Assembly (NCBI GenBank): GCA_947382645.1
Contig: CANDAE010000005.1
Location: 62,001-126,000, forward strand
DNA from: Suilimivivens sp009774465
Lineage (GTDB): Bacteria; Bacillota; Clostridia; Lachnospirales; Lachnospiraceae
Length of the DNA stretch: 64,000 bases
Direction of reading: 5' to 3'
In this document: piece by piece, positions 18,443 to 27,312 of the stretch
How the letters are laid out: each line of letters begins with the position of its first letter
Position numbering within the stretch: position 1 is the first letter of the stretch
The notes under the pieces: generated by a model
What the model was told of the DNA's origin: nothing
Database searches by the model: none
What the model saw: only the letters and a program-made list of their open reading frames with translations
Position numbers and translations under genes: made by a program

Positions 18443-18482
18443 AAACATAAGGGTGCCAGGATTCGCTTCCATCCTTATGTTT
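18443..18482. repeat. 10-bp perfect inverted repeat after the SIMPL gene
   Basis: AAACATAAGG (18443-18452) and CCTTATGTTT (18473-18482), with a 20-base loop. It lacks a T-run and precedes a normal terminator. One arm, read on the minus strand, starts AACATAAGGATGG, the same 13 bases found in a tandem repeat unit at 53868-53880. Confidence 0.55.
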
Positions 18483-18490
18483 ATAATAAA

Positions 18491-18523
18491 ACGGACAGTC
18501 TGCAATATGCGCTGTCCGTTCTT
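18491..18523. terminator. Terminator between the SIMPL gene and fcl
   Basis: ACGGACAG (18491-18498) pairs with CTGTCCGT (18512-18519), preceded by AAAA and followed by TCTTT. Placed between convergent genes. Confidence 0.75.
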
Positions 18524-18554
18524 TACTGCCGGTATGGCAGATTCTTTATCCATT

Positions 18555-19496
18555 TTACATTCTGGCATTTTCCACATTGTCCTTAAACCACTGGTATGCA
18601 AGCTCAACTCCCTCTTCCAGCTCTACCTTGTGTGTCCATCCAAGGCCATGAAGCTTATCCACATTTGTAAGCTTTCTCGGTGTTCCATCGGGCATATCCT
18701 TATTCCATACAATCTCGCCCTCATAACCTACTGCCTTTTTAACAGTTTCAGCCAGTTCCTTAATCGTCACTTCTTTTCCTGTGCCAATATTCACGTGCTG
18801 TTCGCCATCATAATTTTCAAGTAAAAATACACAGGCATCCGCCATATCATCCACATATAAGAACTCGCGAAGAGGAGTTCCTGTTCCCCAAAGTTCTACG
18901 GAAGGTGCTCCACTTACCTTTGCTTCATGGAATTTACGGATCATTGCCGGCATTACATGAGATCCCTGCAGATCATAATTGTCATATGGTCCATACAGAT
19001 TTGTGGGCATACAACTGATAAAGTCATCTCCGTACTGTCTCTTGTAGAACTTACACATTTCAAGCCCGGAAATCTTTGCAATGGCATATGCTTCATTGGT
19101 TTCCTCCAAAGGCCCTGTAAGCAGTGCATCCTCCGGGATCGGCTGAGGCGCCATTTTAGGATAAATACAGGTACTTCCCAAAAAGAGCAGCTTTTTCACC
19201 TGATATTTATGGCAACAGTCAATTACATTACATTGAATTTGAAGGTTTTCATAGGCAAAATCCGCCGGTGTGGTATTGTTTGCATTAATTCCCCCTACCT
19301 TTGCAGCTGCCAGAACTACAACATCCGGCCTCTCTTCTTCAAAAAACTTTCTCACCATAGCCTGATCTTTCAGGTCAAGCTCCTTATGTGTCCTTCCAAT
19401 TACGTTCGTATATCCCTTTGCCTGCAGATTTCTTACAATTGCACTTCCCACCAGACCTCTATGGCCCGCCACATAAATCTTATCTGTCTTTTCCAT
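18555..19496 (-). CDS. fcl: GDP-L-fucose synthase
   Basis: 313 residues. It performs the 3,5-epimerisation and 4-reduction of GDP-4-keto-6-deoxymannose to GDP-L-fucose with NADPH, the second step after Gmd. Visible sites are the nucleotide loop GHRGLVGSA, the GSTCIYP strand, the catalytic Tyr and Lys in NEAYAIAKISG, and the family segment MPTNLYGPYDNYD. Length and motifs are those of Fcl/WcaG. It is the last gene of the minus-strand glycan operon and is separated from gmd only by a membrane-protein gene. AAAGGA lies eight bases before the start. Confidence 0.95.
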   Translation of the reverse strand: MEKTDKIYVAGHRGLVGSAIVRNLQAKGYTNVIGRTHKELDLKDQAMVRKFFEEERPDVVVLAAAKVGGINANNTTPADFAYENLQIQCNVIDCCHKYQVKKLLFLGSTCIYPKMAPQPIPEDALLTGPLEETNEAYAIAKISGLEMCKFYKRQYGDDFISCMPTNLYGPYDNYDLQGSHVMPAMIRKFHEAKVSGAPSVELWGTGTPLREFLYVDDMADACVFLLENYDGEQHVNIGTGKEVTIKELAETVKKAVGYEGEIVWNKDMPDGTPRKLTNVDKLHGLGWTHKVELEEGVELAYQWFKDNVENARM

Positions 19497-19553
19497 AATT
19501 AGGTTCCTTTCTTATCTCCTGCTTTCGGCAAACCATTTTCGTCTGCCATATGA

Positions 19554-21218
19554 TTACTGATGAATTACATCTTTAAATCCGTCTTTTATCGTCTCTCCCC
19601 TGAAAATATCTTCCGCCTTCACGGGTGACGCCGGAAAATCCCTGTATCCGGTTCTGTCCCCTTCCTCCGGATAATAAAAAGTATATCCGTGAAGTTGATA
19701 GGCTTCTGTCTTAAAATTTTCATAATCTTTTTGGCATATCAGATACTGTGTGGTAGCGCTCCGGCATACTTCTATTCCAAATAATGCAAACTTATATATG
19801 CCAAACAGAAGCATAACAATCAAATATATTTTAAACCTGTCCAAATGCGGACTTATTTTTAAATACACAAATCCCCACACAAGAACAGGCGACATCCATA
19901 AAAATACACAGCCATACCGAATCAGCGGCGCGCTCAGCAGCCAGAATAAAAAGCAGATGGTTATTGTTCCTGCCACATGCAGAAAGTCCATCATATCCCT
20001 TTTCTTTTTTATTATTCCGTATATGACTGTCAGTATAAGCAAAACAACTCCGCTTAATGCAAAAAACAAAAACACCTTATTGCTGCCGTCTAAACGCTTA
20101 ATCCATTCCGGAAGCCATTTCATAAGCGGATCATCATACCTTGAAACATCACTGAATCCCCGTCCCCAGACCTGTATTTCCTTTGCATCATACTCGGCCA
20201 TTCCCCTGGGAATTTTAAAATCAAAAGAAAATAAGTCAATTGAAGTAAAGGGATAAACCAGCCATCCTGAAAGCATTACATTTCGTATTAAAAAAGGAAT
20301 CACTATCAAAAAACCACAGCTCAAAAACTTGACGATATCCTTTCCCTTTTTTTCCTTCACCATCATAACTGCCGGCTTTAAGGCAAGAAGCAAAATCAAT
20401 GCGCCGGACAGCTTGACCGTCAATACCGTCAAACACAGCAGGCTCAGTAAAGCATATGGATAATAGGAATTTTCTTTGCTTTCTATTAATTCCAGCCATC
20501 TGATCACAATATAAAACACCAGAAGAACCATAAAATAGTCAGATGCCGGTGATACCATCTCATCAAATATCATAAGTAAATAATAAATGCTGACTATTCT
20601 GGCGAAATCCGAAAGAACTGGTCTTTTTTCCCGTTTTTTGGAAAGCATTTCCCCACAGACCAATGCCAGAAGATATGCGAAAAAGCCTGCACAGCAATGA
20701 TAGGACTGTCCGCCTAAAAATGACATACTGTAAAGTGCCGAAAGGCAGAACGCAGCACTGTTGTATGCAAGCCTGCTGTGCAGATTGCCAAGCCCCAAAA
20801 CCACTCCATATTCTTCAATCCAGCGAATGCTTTGTGCATGGTAAAGGCTGGTATCATAATGTATAATTCCTGTAGACGTGCCATAGGCAAAAATCAGCAG
20901 GAGCGTTACCGATACTATAATTCCGGCCGGCTGAACAGTAAGCCTGAAGGTATGCAGATCTTCCAGTATTTCTTTTCTGAATGCCAGCATACAGAAAAAG
21001 CAGATAAGGAGCAGTATTCCATTGGCCATAAGTCCAACCTTATAAAAAATACTGAAAAGCTGGGCATAAACCGTCACCGCTCCAATACCGGCATATAAAT
21101 AACTGGTTCTTTTTCCAAACTGAAATGTTTTCTTACCCGAAATAACCCTGATGCAGGCAAATCCCGTCACATAACAGGTAAACAGCATATACAGCCATAT
21201 AAGTATGACAGATAGCAT
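19554..21218 (-). CDS. GT-C-like polytopic membrane protein between gmd and fcl
   Basis: 554 residues with about twelve hydrophobic helices. The first large outside loop carries HYDTSLYHAQSIRWIEEYG and LGNLHSR, a motif set I recognise from uncharacterised Firmicutes membrane proteins near surface-glycan genes. The plan (acidic residue in loop one, many helices, short soluble tail) fits GT-C glycosyltransferases that use lipid-linked sugars. Its position inside the GDP-fucose operon makes it a candidate for moving or adding the sugar, but no fucosyltransferase motif is visible, so this is inference. AGAGG precedes the ATG. Overlaps of the operon genes are small, which suggests co-transcription. 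Confidence 0.7.
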   Translation of the reverse strand: MLSVILIWLYMLFTCYVTGFACIRVISGKKTFQFGKRTSYLYAGIGAVTVYAQLFSIFYKVGLMANGILLLICFFCMLAFRKEILEDLHTFRLTVQPAGIIVSVTLLLIFAYGTSTGIIHYDTSLYHAQSIRWIEEYGVVLGLGNLHSRLAYNSAAFCLSALYSMSFLGGQSYHCCAGFFAYLLALVCGEMLSKKREKRPVLSDFARIVSIYYLLMIFDEMVSPASDYFMVLLVFYIVIRWLELIESKENSYYPYALLSLLCLTVLTVKLSGALILLLALKPAVMMVKEKKGKDIVKFLSCGFLIVIPFLIRNVMLSGWLVYPFTSIDLFSFDFKIPRGMAEYDAKEIQVWGRGFSDVSRYDDPLMKWLPEWIKRLDGSNKVFLFFALSGVVLLILTVIYGIIKKKRDMMDFLHVAGTITICFLFWLLSAPLIRYGCVFLWMSPVLVWGFVYLKISPHLDRFKIYLIVMLLFGIYKFALFGIEVCRSATTQYLICQKDYENFKTEAYQLHGYTFYYPEEGDRTGYRDFPASPVKAEDIFRGETIKDGFKDVIHQ

Positions 21219-21248
21219 TTCGTTATCCTCTTAGCGTAAAAGTAAACA

Positions 21249-22319
21249 TTACTTATTTTTCTGTGCCTTATATTCCTCACAGCTCATTCCTGCAATTTCC
21301 TTTAAATCATGATCCATCATCATTGCAACCAGGCCTTCGAAGTTTACTTTTCTTTTCCAGCCTAAAGCATGCTCTGCTTTGGATGGATTTCCCCAAAGAA
21401 ATTCCACTTCTGCCGGACGGTAAAACTCAGGATTGATGTCCACTAAAAGCCTGCCCGTCTCGCTGTCATAACCTTTTTCGTCAATTCCTTTTCCTTCCCA
21501 CTTAACAGTTATTCCCAGCTCTTTAAAAGCAGCATCCACAAATTCTCTTACCGTATGCGTTTCATTCGTTGCAAGCACATAATCATCCGGCTTGTCCTGC
21601 TGCAGCATCATCCACATTCCTTCTATATAGTCGCCTGCAAATCCCCAGTCACGCTTTGCATCCATATTCCCCAGGGAAAGCTTTTCCTGCCTGCCTGCAA
21701 TGATATTGGCAATGGCCAGCGTAATCTTTCTTGTCACAAAATTTTCCCCTCTTCTGGGCGACTCATGGTTAAATAAAATACCATTACATGCAAACATCTT
21801 ATAGGATTCTCTGTAGTTTACTGTAATCCAGTAAGAATAAAGTTTTGCGGCTCCATATGGGCTTTTGGGATAAAAAGGAGTTGCCTCGCTTTGAGGTGCA
21901 GTTTCAGGAAGGCCGCCGAAAAGCTCGGAAGTAGACGCCTGATAATACTTACAGTTTCCGCCATTCACGCGTATGGCTTCAAGAAGCTTCAAAGTGCTTA
22001 CACCTGTTGCCTCTGCTGTATATTCCGGAACCTCAAAAGAAATGCCTACATGAGACTGGGCTGCCAGATTATAAACTTCCGTAGGGCGGATTTCTGCAAT
22101 AAGACGCATCAAATTACTGGAATCTGTGGTGTCTGCAAAATGGAGGAAAAATTTAACCTTATTGTACTTGGAATTGATAATGTGATCAATACGGGAAGTA
22201 TTGCTGGTACTGTGCCTGCGGATCAGTCCATGTACCTCATACCCCTTTTCCAATAAAAATTCCGCCAGATAAGAACCATCCTGTCCGGTAATACCGGTAA
22301 TCAAAGCTATATTTTGCAT
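21249..22319 (-). CDS. gmd: GDP-mannose 4,6-dehydratase
   Basis: 356 residues. It converts GDP-mannose to GDP-4-keto-6-deoxymannose with bound NADP. Motifs seen are the nucleotide loop TGITGQDGSYLAE, the NLAAQSHVG segment, the STSELFG strand, and catalytic Tyr/Lys in SPYGAAKLYSYW, followed by NHESPRRGENFVTRK. The longest frame starts at 22352, but AAGGAG (22326-22331) is placed for ATG 22319, where the family N-terminus begins. With fcl it gives a full GDP-mannose to GDP-L-fucose route. The GDP-mannose source is not in this window. Confidence 0.95.
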   Translation of the reverse strand: MQNIALITGITGQDGSYLAEFLLEKGYEVHGLIRRHSTSNTSRIDHIINSKYNKVKFFLHFADTTDSSNLMRLIAEIRPTEVYNLAAQSHVGISFEVPEYTAEATGVSTLKLLEAIRVNGGNCKYYQASTSELFGGLPETAPQSEATPFYPKSPYGAAKLYSYWITVNYRESYKMFACNGILFNHESPRRGENFVTRKITLAIANIIAGRQEKLSLGNMDAKRDWGFAGDYIEGMWMMLQQDKPDDYVLATNETHTVREFVDAAFKELGITVKWEGKGIDEKGYDSETGRLLVDINPEFYRPAEVEFLWGNPSKAEHALGWKRKVNFEGLVAMMMDHDLKEIAGMSCEEYKAQKNK

Positions 22320-22358
22320 ATTTTTCTCCTTTACATCTATTTGAATTTTCAAAATCTC

Positions 22359-22817
22359 TTACCAGATAACATTTACTACAAGCGCTATTATAATACCAAG
22401 AACAGCTCCCATTAAAACCTGCAGAGGCGTATGGCCTACCAGCTCTTTCAGTTTTGCTTCCGGACTGATCTGTTTACCCATATTGATGAAAATCTCCATC
22501 ATCTCATTTAATACCTGCCCCTGCTTTCCGGTTTCTCTTCGAACTCCCATTGCATCATACATGACAATGATTGCAAGCATAACAGAAATGGCAAATTCAA
22601 AGCTTCCTCCGCCATATTTGATTCCTGCAGCTGTCGCAAGTCCACAAACAGTTGCAGAATGGCAGCTGGGCATTCCTCCACTCCCCACCATTCTTTCCAC
22701 CACAAATCGTTTGGTCAGGATCAAATGAATCAGGGTTTTCAGTACCTGTGCCACAAGCCACCCCAATGCTGCAGAAACAAAAACCTGATTGTTAAACAAT
22801 TCTACAATAAAGTCCAT
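22359..22817 (-). CDS. Divergent PAP2 family membrane protein
   Basis: 152 residues with about four helices. It carries the family pattern MVGSGGMPSCHSATV and a later MYDAMGVRRETGKQ segment, which correspond to the split phosphatase motifs of the divergent PAP2 (DUF212) family. These proteins are thought to act on lipid phosphates such as undecaprenyl or phosphatidyl phosphates; the reaction is not proven for most members. It lies two bases after rmlD and just upstream of gmd, which suggests a link to lipid-carried glycan assembly. Confidence 0.87.
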   Translation of the reverse strand: MDFIVELFNNQVFVSAALGWLVAQVLKTLIHLILTKRFVVERMVGSGGMPSCHSATVCGLATAAGIKYGGGSFEFAISVMLAIIVMYDAMGVRRETGKQGQVLNEMMEIFINMGKQISPEAKLKELVGHTPLQVLMGAVLGIIIALVVNVIW

Positions 22818-22819
22818 TT

Positions 22820-23659
22820 CTATCCTCTCATGTATTCGTCAAGTGCATCATGCCAGTCGGCAAATCTGTAATCTGTAGTCAGTTTTAACATATAATTTTC
22901 CAATATGGAATAAGCCGGCCTGGGTGCTTTCGCACCAAACTCCTCGGTAGTAATAGTTTCAACCACCGTCTTTTTTCCTGCCTTTTTAAATATTTCTTCA
23001 GCAAACTGAGCCCAGGAGCAGCTTCCTTCACAGGTAGCATGAAAAATTCCATAGTTTTCCGTAAAGATAAGCTGTGCAATTGCTGCTGCAAGTTCCCTTG
23101 CACTGGTAGGACTTCCCACCTGATCACCGACTACCCTGACTTTATCATTGTTTTCAGAAAGACGAAGCATGGTTTTTACAAAATTTTTTCCATCTCCATA
23201 AAGCCAGGCAGTTCGTAATATGAAATATCTGTCTGCAAAATCTCTCACCATGTTCTCACCGGCCAGTTTCGTTACTCCATATGCCCCTTGTGGATCAGTT
23301 TTGTCAAACTCTGTATATGGCCTGTCTGCCCTGCCGTTAAACACATAATCCGTGGAAACATGTATCATCTTTGCACCTGTTTCAGATGCGGCAATGCTTA
23401 AATTTCTGGGGCCTATGGCATTAATTTTATATGCCTTATCCCACTCGTCTTCACAGGCATCAACACCTGTATGAGCCGCACAGTTTATAATTGCATAAGG
23501 CTTCACCTGCCTTACAAGCTCCAATACCTTATCGATATCAGTAATATCCAGCTCCCCCACATCTGTATTCACAAACTCAATTTCCCCATTATTTTGAAAT
23601 TCCAAATTGACAGCACGCCCCAACTGTCCATTACAGCCGGTCACGATTATTTTTTTCAT
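22820..23659 (-). CDS. rmlD: dTDP-4-dehydrorhamnose reductase
   Basis: 279 residues. The last step of dTDP-L-rhamnose synthesis, reducing dTDP-4-keto-rhamnose with NAD(P)H. Motifs are TGCNGQLGRAV at the N-terminus, INCAAHTGVDACE, STDYVFNG, and the catalytic Tyr/Lys in PQGAYGVTKLAGE. Length is normal. It leads the glycan operon. rmlA, rmlB and rmlC are not in view, so either they lie elsewhere or the enzyme serves another sugar. The promoter is at 23700-23728. Confidence 0.93.
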   Translation of the reverse strand: MKKIIVTGCNGQLGRAVNLEFQNNGEIEFVNTDVGELDITDIDKVLELVRQVKPYAIINCAAHTGVDACEDEWDKAYKINAIGPRNLSIAASETGAKMIHVSTDYVFNGRADRPYTEFDKTDPQGAYGVTKLAGENMVRDFADRYFILRTAWLYGDGKNFVKTMLRLSENNDKVRVVGDQVGSPTSARELAAAIAQLIFTENYGIFHATCEGSCSWAQFAEEIFKKAGKKTVVETITTEEFGAKAPRPAYSILENYMLKLTTDYRFADWHDALDEYMRG

Positions 23660-23699
23660 TATAAATTCTTCCTTTCACCAAATAGTATACCCGATTATT

Positions 23700-23728
23700 A
23701 TTGTAACCTTTAATTTCATTTTAGACAA
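23700..23728 (-). promoter_or_regulatory. Promoter of the rmlD-gmd-fcl operon
   Basis: TTGTCT (23723-23728) and TACAAT (23700-23705), spacer 17. The -35 matches four of six, the -10 five of six. A second possible -10, TATACT, lies at 23684-23689. Confidence 0.5.
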
Positions 23729-23803
23729 GTATAAGATAGTAATACTTATGCCAGTCGTAATAATTTCTTAATATTTTAACACAGGGTTTTACACAATTTG
23801 CTA

Positions 23804-23832
23804 GTGACGATAAACTGGTTGTATGTTATAAT
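23804..23832 (+). promoter_or_regulatory. Promoter of the DUF3048 lipoprotein gene
   Basis: TATAAT at 23827-23832 with the TGT extension just before it, and GTGACG at 23804-23809 as a weak -35, spacer 17. Confidence 0.6.
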
Positions 23833-23890
23833 ATTTAACGGTGATTTTCTTTGTAATTACCATTTTTATGAATGAAAGTGAGGAAATGTG

Positions 23891-25048
23891 ATGAAAAGAT
23901 TACAAATTCTTTTTCTTGCAGCCTTATCTTCATCTCTTTTATTGTTTGGATGCGGCAAGGATGCTGACGATTCGGTAAGCCCTGTTGTAAAGCCACTTAC
24001 AGAAGAGCAGCCCCAAACTCAGGAAGAGACGGATACGCCGGCTGAGGAAACAGAAGCAGATACGGATACCCCTCCTGCAGAAGGTATGGCAAGAAGCCGT
24101 ATTACAAATGAGTGGGTAAGTGAAGATGTTGCCAATACCCGTCCTATTGCAGTAATGATCCCCAATTCCAAAACTGCCAGTCATTATGGCCTTTCTCAGG
24201 CATCTGTTCTCTATGAATGCAATGTGGAAGGAAGTATGACCAGATTAATGGCTGTCTTTGATGACTGGAAGAACTTTGAAAAACTGGGCAATATCAGAAG
24301 CTGTCGTGATTACTATGTATACTGGGCTTTTGAATGGGATGCAATTTACGTTCATTTCGGCGGTCCTTTTTACATTGACGATATTGTAGGGCGCAAAGAT
24401 ACACAGAATATTAACTGCATCAGTTATGGAAATGCAACTTTCAGAGAAACAGCTAAAAATTCAACTGACAATGCATTTACATCCGGTTCCAGAATTATTG
24501 ATGCCATGAATTACTATGATTATCCTCTGGAATACAGAGACGGATATGCAGACAAGCAGCATTACCTGTTTGCATCTGATCAGGAACCCAACACTCTTGA
24601 ACAGTATTCTGATGCAATTACTGCTGCTAAGGTCGATATGTCTCCTGCTTATCCTGTTACCAACTGCTATTTTGTATACAATGAAGGAACAGGACTTTAT
24701 GAAAGATTCCAGCATCTTTCCGGTGACAGTGACGGTCCTCATGTAGATTTGGCCAACAATGAACAACTTGCATTTAAGAATCTGCTGATTCAGAATACAT
24801 ATCATGAAGTCAGAGATCAAAAAGGCTATCTTGCCTTCCAGTGCCATGACACTACGCGCGATGGCTGGTTCTTTACCAATGGAAGAGGCATTCATGTAAC
24901 CTGGGAAAAGACTTCTGATTATGGCGCTACCAGATATTATGATGATGCCGGAAATGAGATTAAGCTGAATACCGGAAAAACTATGGTTTGTATCCTGGAA
25001 GATGGTGATACCTTCACAGTAGATGGTAAAAGCATCAGTTCCAAATAA
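23891..25048 (+). CDS. yerB: DUF3048 lipoprotein, YerB-like
   Basis: 385 residues. A lipoprotein signal (LQILFLAALSSSLLL then FGC), an acidic Thr/Glu-rich linker of about 45 residues, then the DUF3048 domain (RPIAVMIPNSKTASHYGLSQASVLYECNVEGSMTRLMAVF, NIRSCRDYYVYWA, and the C-terminal YYDDAGNEIKLNTGKTMVCIL). YerB-type proteins are envelope proteins of Firmicutes with no firmly known activity. ATG 23891 is preferred over GTG 23888 because GAGG lies seven bases from the former. It is monocistronic with its own promoter and terminator. Confidence 0.9.
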   Translation: MKRLQILFLAALSSSLLLFGCGKDADDSVSPVVKPLTEEQPQTQEETDTPAEETEADTDTPPAEGMARSRITNEWVSEDVANTRPIAVMIPNSKTASHYGLSQASVLYECNVEGSMTRLMAVFDDWKNFEKLGNIRSCRDYYVYWAFEWDAIYVHFGGPFYIDDIVGRKDTQNINCISYGNATFRETAKNSTDNAFTSGSRIIDAMNYYDYPLEYRDGYADKQHYLFASDQEPNTLEQYSDAITAAKVDMSPAYPVTNCYFVYNEGTGLYERFQHLSGDSDGPHVDLANNEQLAFKNLLIQNTYHEVRDQKGYLAFQCHDTTRDGWFFTNGRGIHVTWEKTSDYGATRYYDDAGNEIKLNTGKTMVCILEDGDTFTVDGKSISSK

Positions 25049-25065
25049 ATACTTTGCATGATTTA

Positions 25066-25098
25066 AGCCCTTCGGGAAATCCGAAGGGCTCTTTTTAT
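25066..25098 (+). terminator. Terminator after the DUF3048 gene
   Basis: AGCCCTTCGG and CCGAAGGGCT form a perfect 10-bp stem around GAAAT, followed by CTTTTTAT. It may also serve leuA from the other side. Confidence 0.9.
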
Positions 25099-25120
25099 AC
25101 GAATAATATTTATACATGAT

Positions 25121-26791
25121 TTACAGACCTAATCTGTTAACTGCAGAGAAAATTGCACGTGCGGATGCTCTTGTAATGTTGGAGCTTACTCCTACACCAT
25201 AAGTTACCTTGCCGGTCTCTGCATCCAATACATGAATATATGCTGCTGCCTGAGAATTGGATCCGCTTTGAAGTGCATGTTCCTCATAGTCCAAAATCTT
25301 AATCTTTCTGTCCAGTTCATGCCAAAGCCCTCTCTGGATCGCATCAATCGGCCCATTACCCACAGCCTCAAAGCGTTTTTCCTTTCCTGTGTCTGTGTAA
25401 ACTACGGTTACTTTTGTATCAAATTCTGACTTAACTTCATCACTTAAATCATCCACACGAAGCTTGCGGAAATGAATCGGCTCTTTTCTGTCCAGATATT
25501 CTTTGCGGAATGCTTCCATAATCTGCTCCGGTGATACTTCTCCCTGCTTTTCTGAAATGGCCTGTATCACGTCTGCAAACTCTCTGTGCATACCCTTAGG
25601 AAGCTTGAACCCAAAATATGTGTCCATGATAAAGGCCACACCGCCTTTTCCTGACTGGGAATTTATGCGGACAATAGGCTCATATTCTCTTCCAATGTCG
25701 GAAGGATCTATCGGCAAATAAGGCACCTGCCAGTGCTCATTATTCCTTTCCTTCATTGCCTTAACACCCTTGTTGATTGCATCCTGATGTGATCCTGAGA
25801 AAGCTGTAAATACAAGCTTTCCTGCATAAGGGTGTCTGGGATGAATGGGAATTTTACAGCATCTTTCATATAATTCAATAATCTCATTTATCTTTTCAAT
25901 ATTCAGTTCAGGATCAATTCCCTGAGAAAACATATTGTAGGCCACATTCAGCACATCTACATTTCCGGTTCTTTCACCGTTTCCAAATAATGTGCCTTCC
26001 ACCCTGTCTGCACCTGCCAGCATAGCCAGCTCTGCGGAAGCCACTCCTGTTCCTCTGTCATTGTGAGGATGAACGCTTAAAATAATGCTGTCACGGTTTT
26101 TAAAATGGGTATTCATCCATTCAATCTGATCTGCATACACATTAGGCGTATTCATTTCCACCGTAGAGGGCAGATTGATAATCATGGGATTTTCCTTCGT
26201 TGGTCCCCAGGTTTCCTGAACTGCTGTACAGATTTCAAGGGCAAAATCAAGCTCTGTCCCCGTAAAGCTTTCCGGTGAATATTCTAAAATAATCTTTCCG
26301 GGAAACTTTTCTGCTTTCTCCTTCACCATTAAGGTTCCCTTTACTGCAATATCTATAATCTCCTCCCTGGACATTCCAAATACTACGTCTCTCTGTAAAG
26401 TGGAAGTTGAATTATAAATATGCACAATCGCTTCTTTACAGCCCTCAATTGATTCAAAAGTACGGTCAATCAACTCCTGGCGGCACTGGGTAAGTACCTG
26501 CACACGCACCTGGTCAGGAATCATTTTTCTTTCAATCAGCTGGCGCAGAAAATCATATTCTATCTGACTGGCTGCCGGAAAACCAATTTCTATTTCCTTA
26601 AATCCTAATTTAATAAGATATTGAAACATTTCAATTTTTTCACTTACCACCATAGGATCAATAAGCGCCTGATTTCCATCTCTTAAATCTACGCTGCACC
26701 ATACAGGCGCCTTTTCAATTTCTTTATTTGGCCATTTTCTCTCCGGATAATTCACAACCGGATTTTTTTTATAGCGTTTATAATTTAACAT
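25121..26791 (-). CDS. leuA: 2-isopropylmalate synthase
   Basis: 556 residues, the long LeuA type. It condenses acetyl-CoA with 2-ketoisovalerate, the first committed step of leucine synthesis. Motifs are the metal/substrate segment CSVDLRDGNQAL, HPHNDRGTG, the GNGERTGNVD loop, and a C-terminal LeuA dimer/allosteric domain (from about 430) where leucine normally inhibits. The longest frame starts at 26821 with a GTG inside a repeat unit; AAGGAG seven bases before ATG 26791 sets the start used here. No leuB/C/D is adjacent and no T-box is visible upstream. The gene is preceded by two 35/36-bp tandem repeat units. Confidence 0.95.
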   Translation of the reverse strand: MLNYKRYKKNPVVNYPERKWPNKEIEKAPVWCSVDLRDGNQALIDPMVVSEKIEMFQYLIKLGFKEIEIGFPAASQIEYDFLRQLIERKMIPDQVRVQVLTQCRQELIDRTFESIEGCKEAIVHIYNSTSTLQRDVVFGMSREEIIDIAVKGTLMVKEKAEKFPGKIILEYSPESFTGTELDFALEICTAVQETWGPTKENPMIINLPSTVEMNTPNVYADQIEWMNTHFKNRDSIILSVHPHNDRGTGVASAELAMLAGADRVEGTLFGNGERTGNVDVLNVAYNMFSQGIDPELNIEKINEIIELYERCCKIPIHPRHPYAGKLVFTAFSGSHQDAINKGVKAMKERNNEHWQVPYLPIDPSDIGREYEPIVRINSQSGKGGVAFIMDTYFGFKLPKGMHREFADVIQAISEKQGEVSPEQIMEAFRKEYLDRKEPIHFRKLRVDDLSDEVKSEFDTKVTVVYTDTGKEKRFEAVGNGPIDAIQRGLWHELDRKIKILDYEEHALQSGSNSQAAAYIHVLDAETGKVTYGVGVSSNITRASARAIFSAVNRLGL

Positions 26792-26810
26792 ATCTTTTCT
26801 CCTTTTAAGC

Positions 26811-26882
26811 AACACTGCCACGCTTTGCGAGTCAGCTTATTGTAACAAACACTGCCACGCTCTGCGGCAGCTTATTGTAATA
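26811..26882. repeat. Two tandem 35/36-bp repeat units directly upstream of leuA
   Basis: On the minus strand both units begin TTACAATAAGCTG and end GCGTGGCAGTGTT(T)G; they differ only at the centre (CCGCAGA versus ACTCGCAAA). The second unit ends about ten bases from the leuA Shine-Dalgarno. The ends CTGCC/GGCAG can pair in the first unit. A similar pair stands upstream of yesM. Confidence 0.75.
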
Positions 26883-26883
26883 A

Positions 26884-26914
26884 AAACCGGCCCTAATTAA
26901 AATGGGGCCGGTTT
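26884..26914 (-). terminator. Terminator after ptsH
   Basis: On the minus strand AAACCGGCCC(C) and GGGCCGGTTT form a 10-bp stem followed by TTATT. It separates ptsH from leuA. Confidence 0.85.
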
Positions 26915-26937
26915 GAACATGCCTTTTGGTTTTCCGG

Positions 26938-27201
26938 TTATTCACCTAAACCATTTTCAATCGCCTTAACCAGAGTTTGAAGTGCTTCAATCTCATCTTC
27001 TCCCTCACATACAAATTCAATTTCATCTCCACATTTAACGCAGGCACCTAAAACACTTAGCACACTTTTAGCATTTGCCGTATTATCTTTAAAGGTAAAG
27101 GTTATCAATGACTTAAACTGCATTGCCTCCTTACATAAAATACCGGCTGGCCTTAAGTGAAGACCTGTTGGGTTCTTAATGACCACTTTCTGGCTTACCA
27201 T
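26938..27201 (-). CDS. ptsH: HPr phosphocarrier protein
   Basis: 87 residues. HPr passes phosphate from enzyme I to sugar-specific IIA domains. His15 lies in NPTGLHLRPAG, and Ser46, the HPr kinase site used in Gram-positive catabolite repression, in ANAKSVLSV. Both are present, so the protein should work in transport and with CcpA. Enzyme I is not adjacent. Some Clostridia also have Crh-like HPr proteins that lack His15, but His15 is kept here. The gene has its own promoter and terminator. Confidence 0.93.
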   Translation of the reverse strand: MVSQKVVIKNPTGLHLRPAGILCKEAMQFKSLITFTFKDNTANAKSVLSVLGACVKCGDEIEFVCEGEDEIEALQTLVKAIENGLGE

Positions 27202-27263
27202 TATTATACAACTCCCTCCAATTCATTTTCTGTCTGATTCTCTCGCCCACATACTCTTAATAT

Positions 27264-27292
27264 ACTATAACATTTTTCCCTATGTTTCTCAA
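27264..27292 (-). promoter_or_regulatory. ptsH promoter
   Basis: TTGAGA (27287-27292), 17-base spacer, TATAGT (27264-27269), with a TG dinucleotide next to the -10. Five of six matches at both elements. Confidence 0.7.
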
Positions 27293-27312
27293 GTGTTTAT
27301 TGAGCTCAGTCA

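Noticed and set aside
24461..25117. 218-residue open frame on the minus strand
   Set aside because: Antisense to the DUF3048 gene, low-complexity composition, no ribosome binding site.
26811..26882. CRISPR-like short repeats
   Set aside because: Units follow each other directly without spacers, and no cas genes are near.
26792..26937. Leucine T-box or leader-peptide attenuator before leuA
   Set aside because: No T-box sequence (AGGGTGGNACCGCG) and no Leu-rich leader; the space is filled by repeats and the ptsH terminator.
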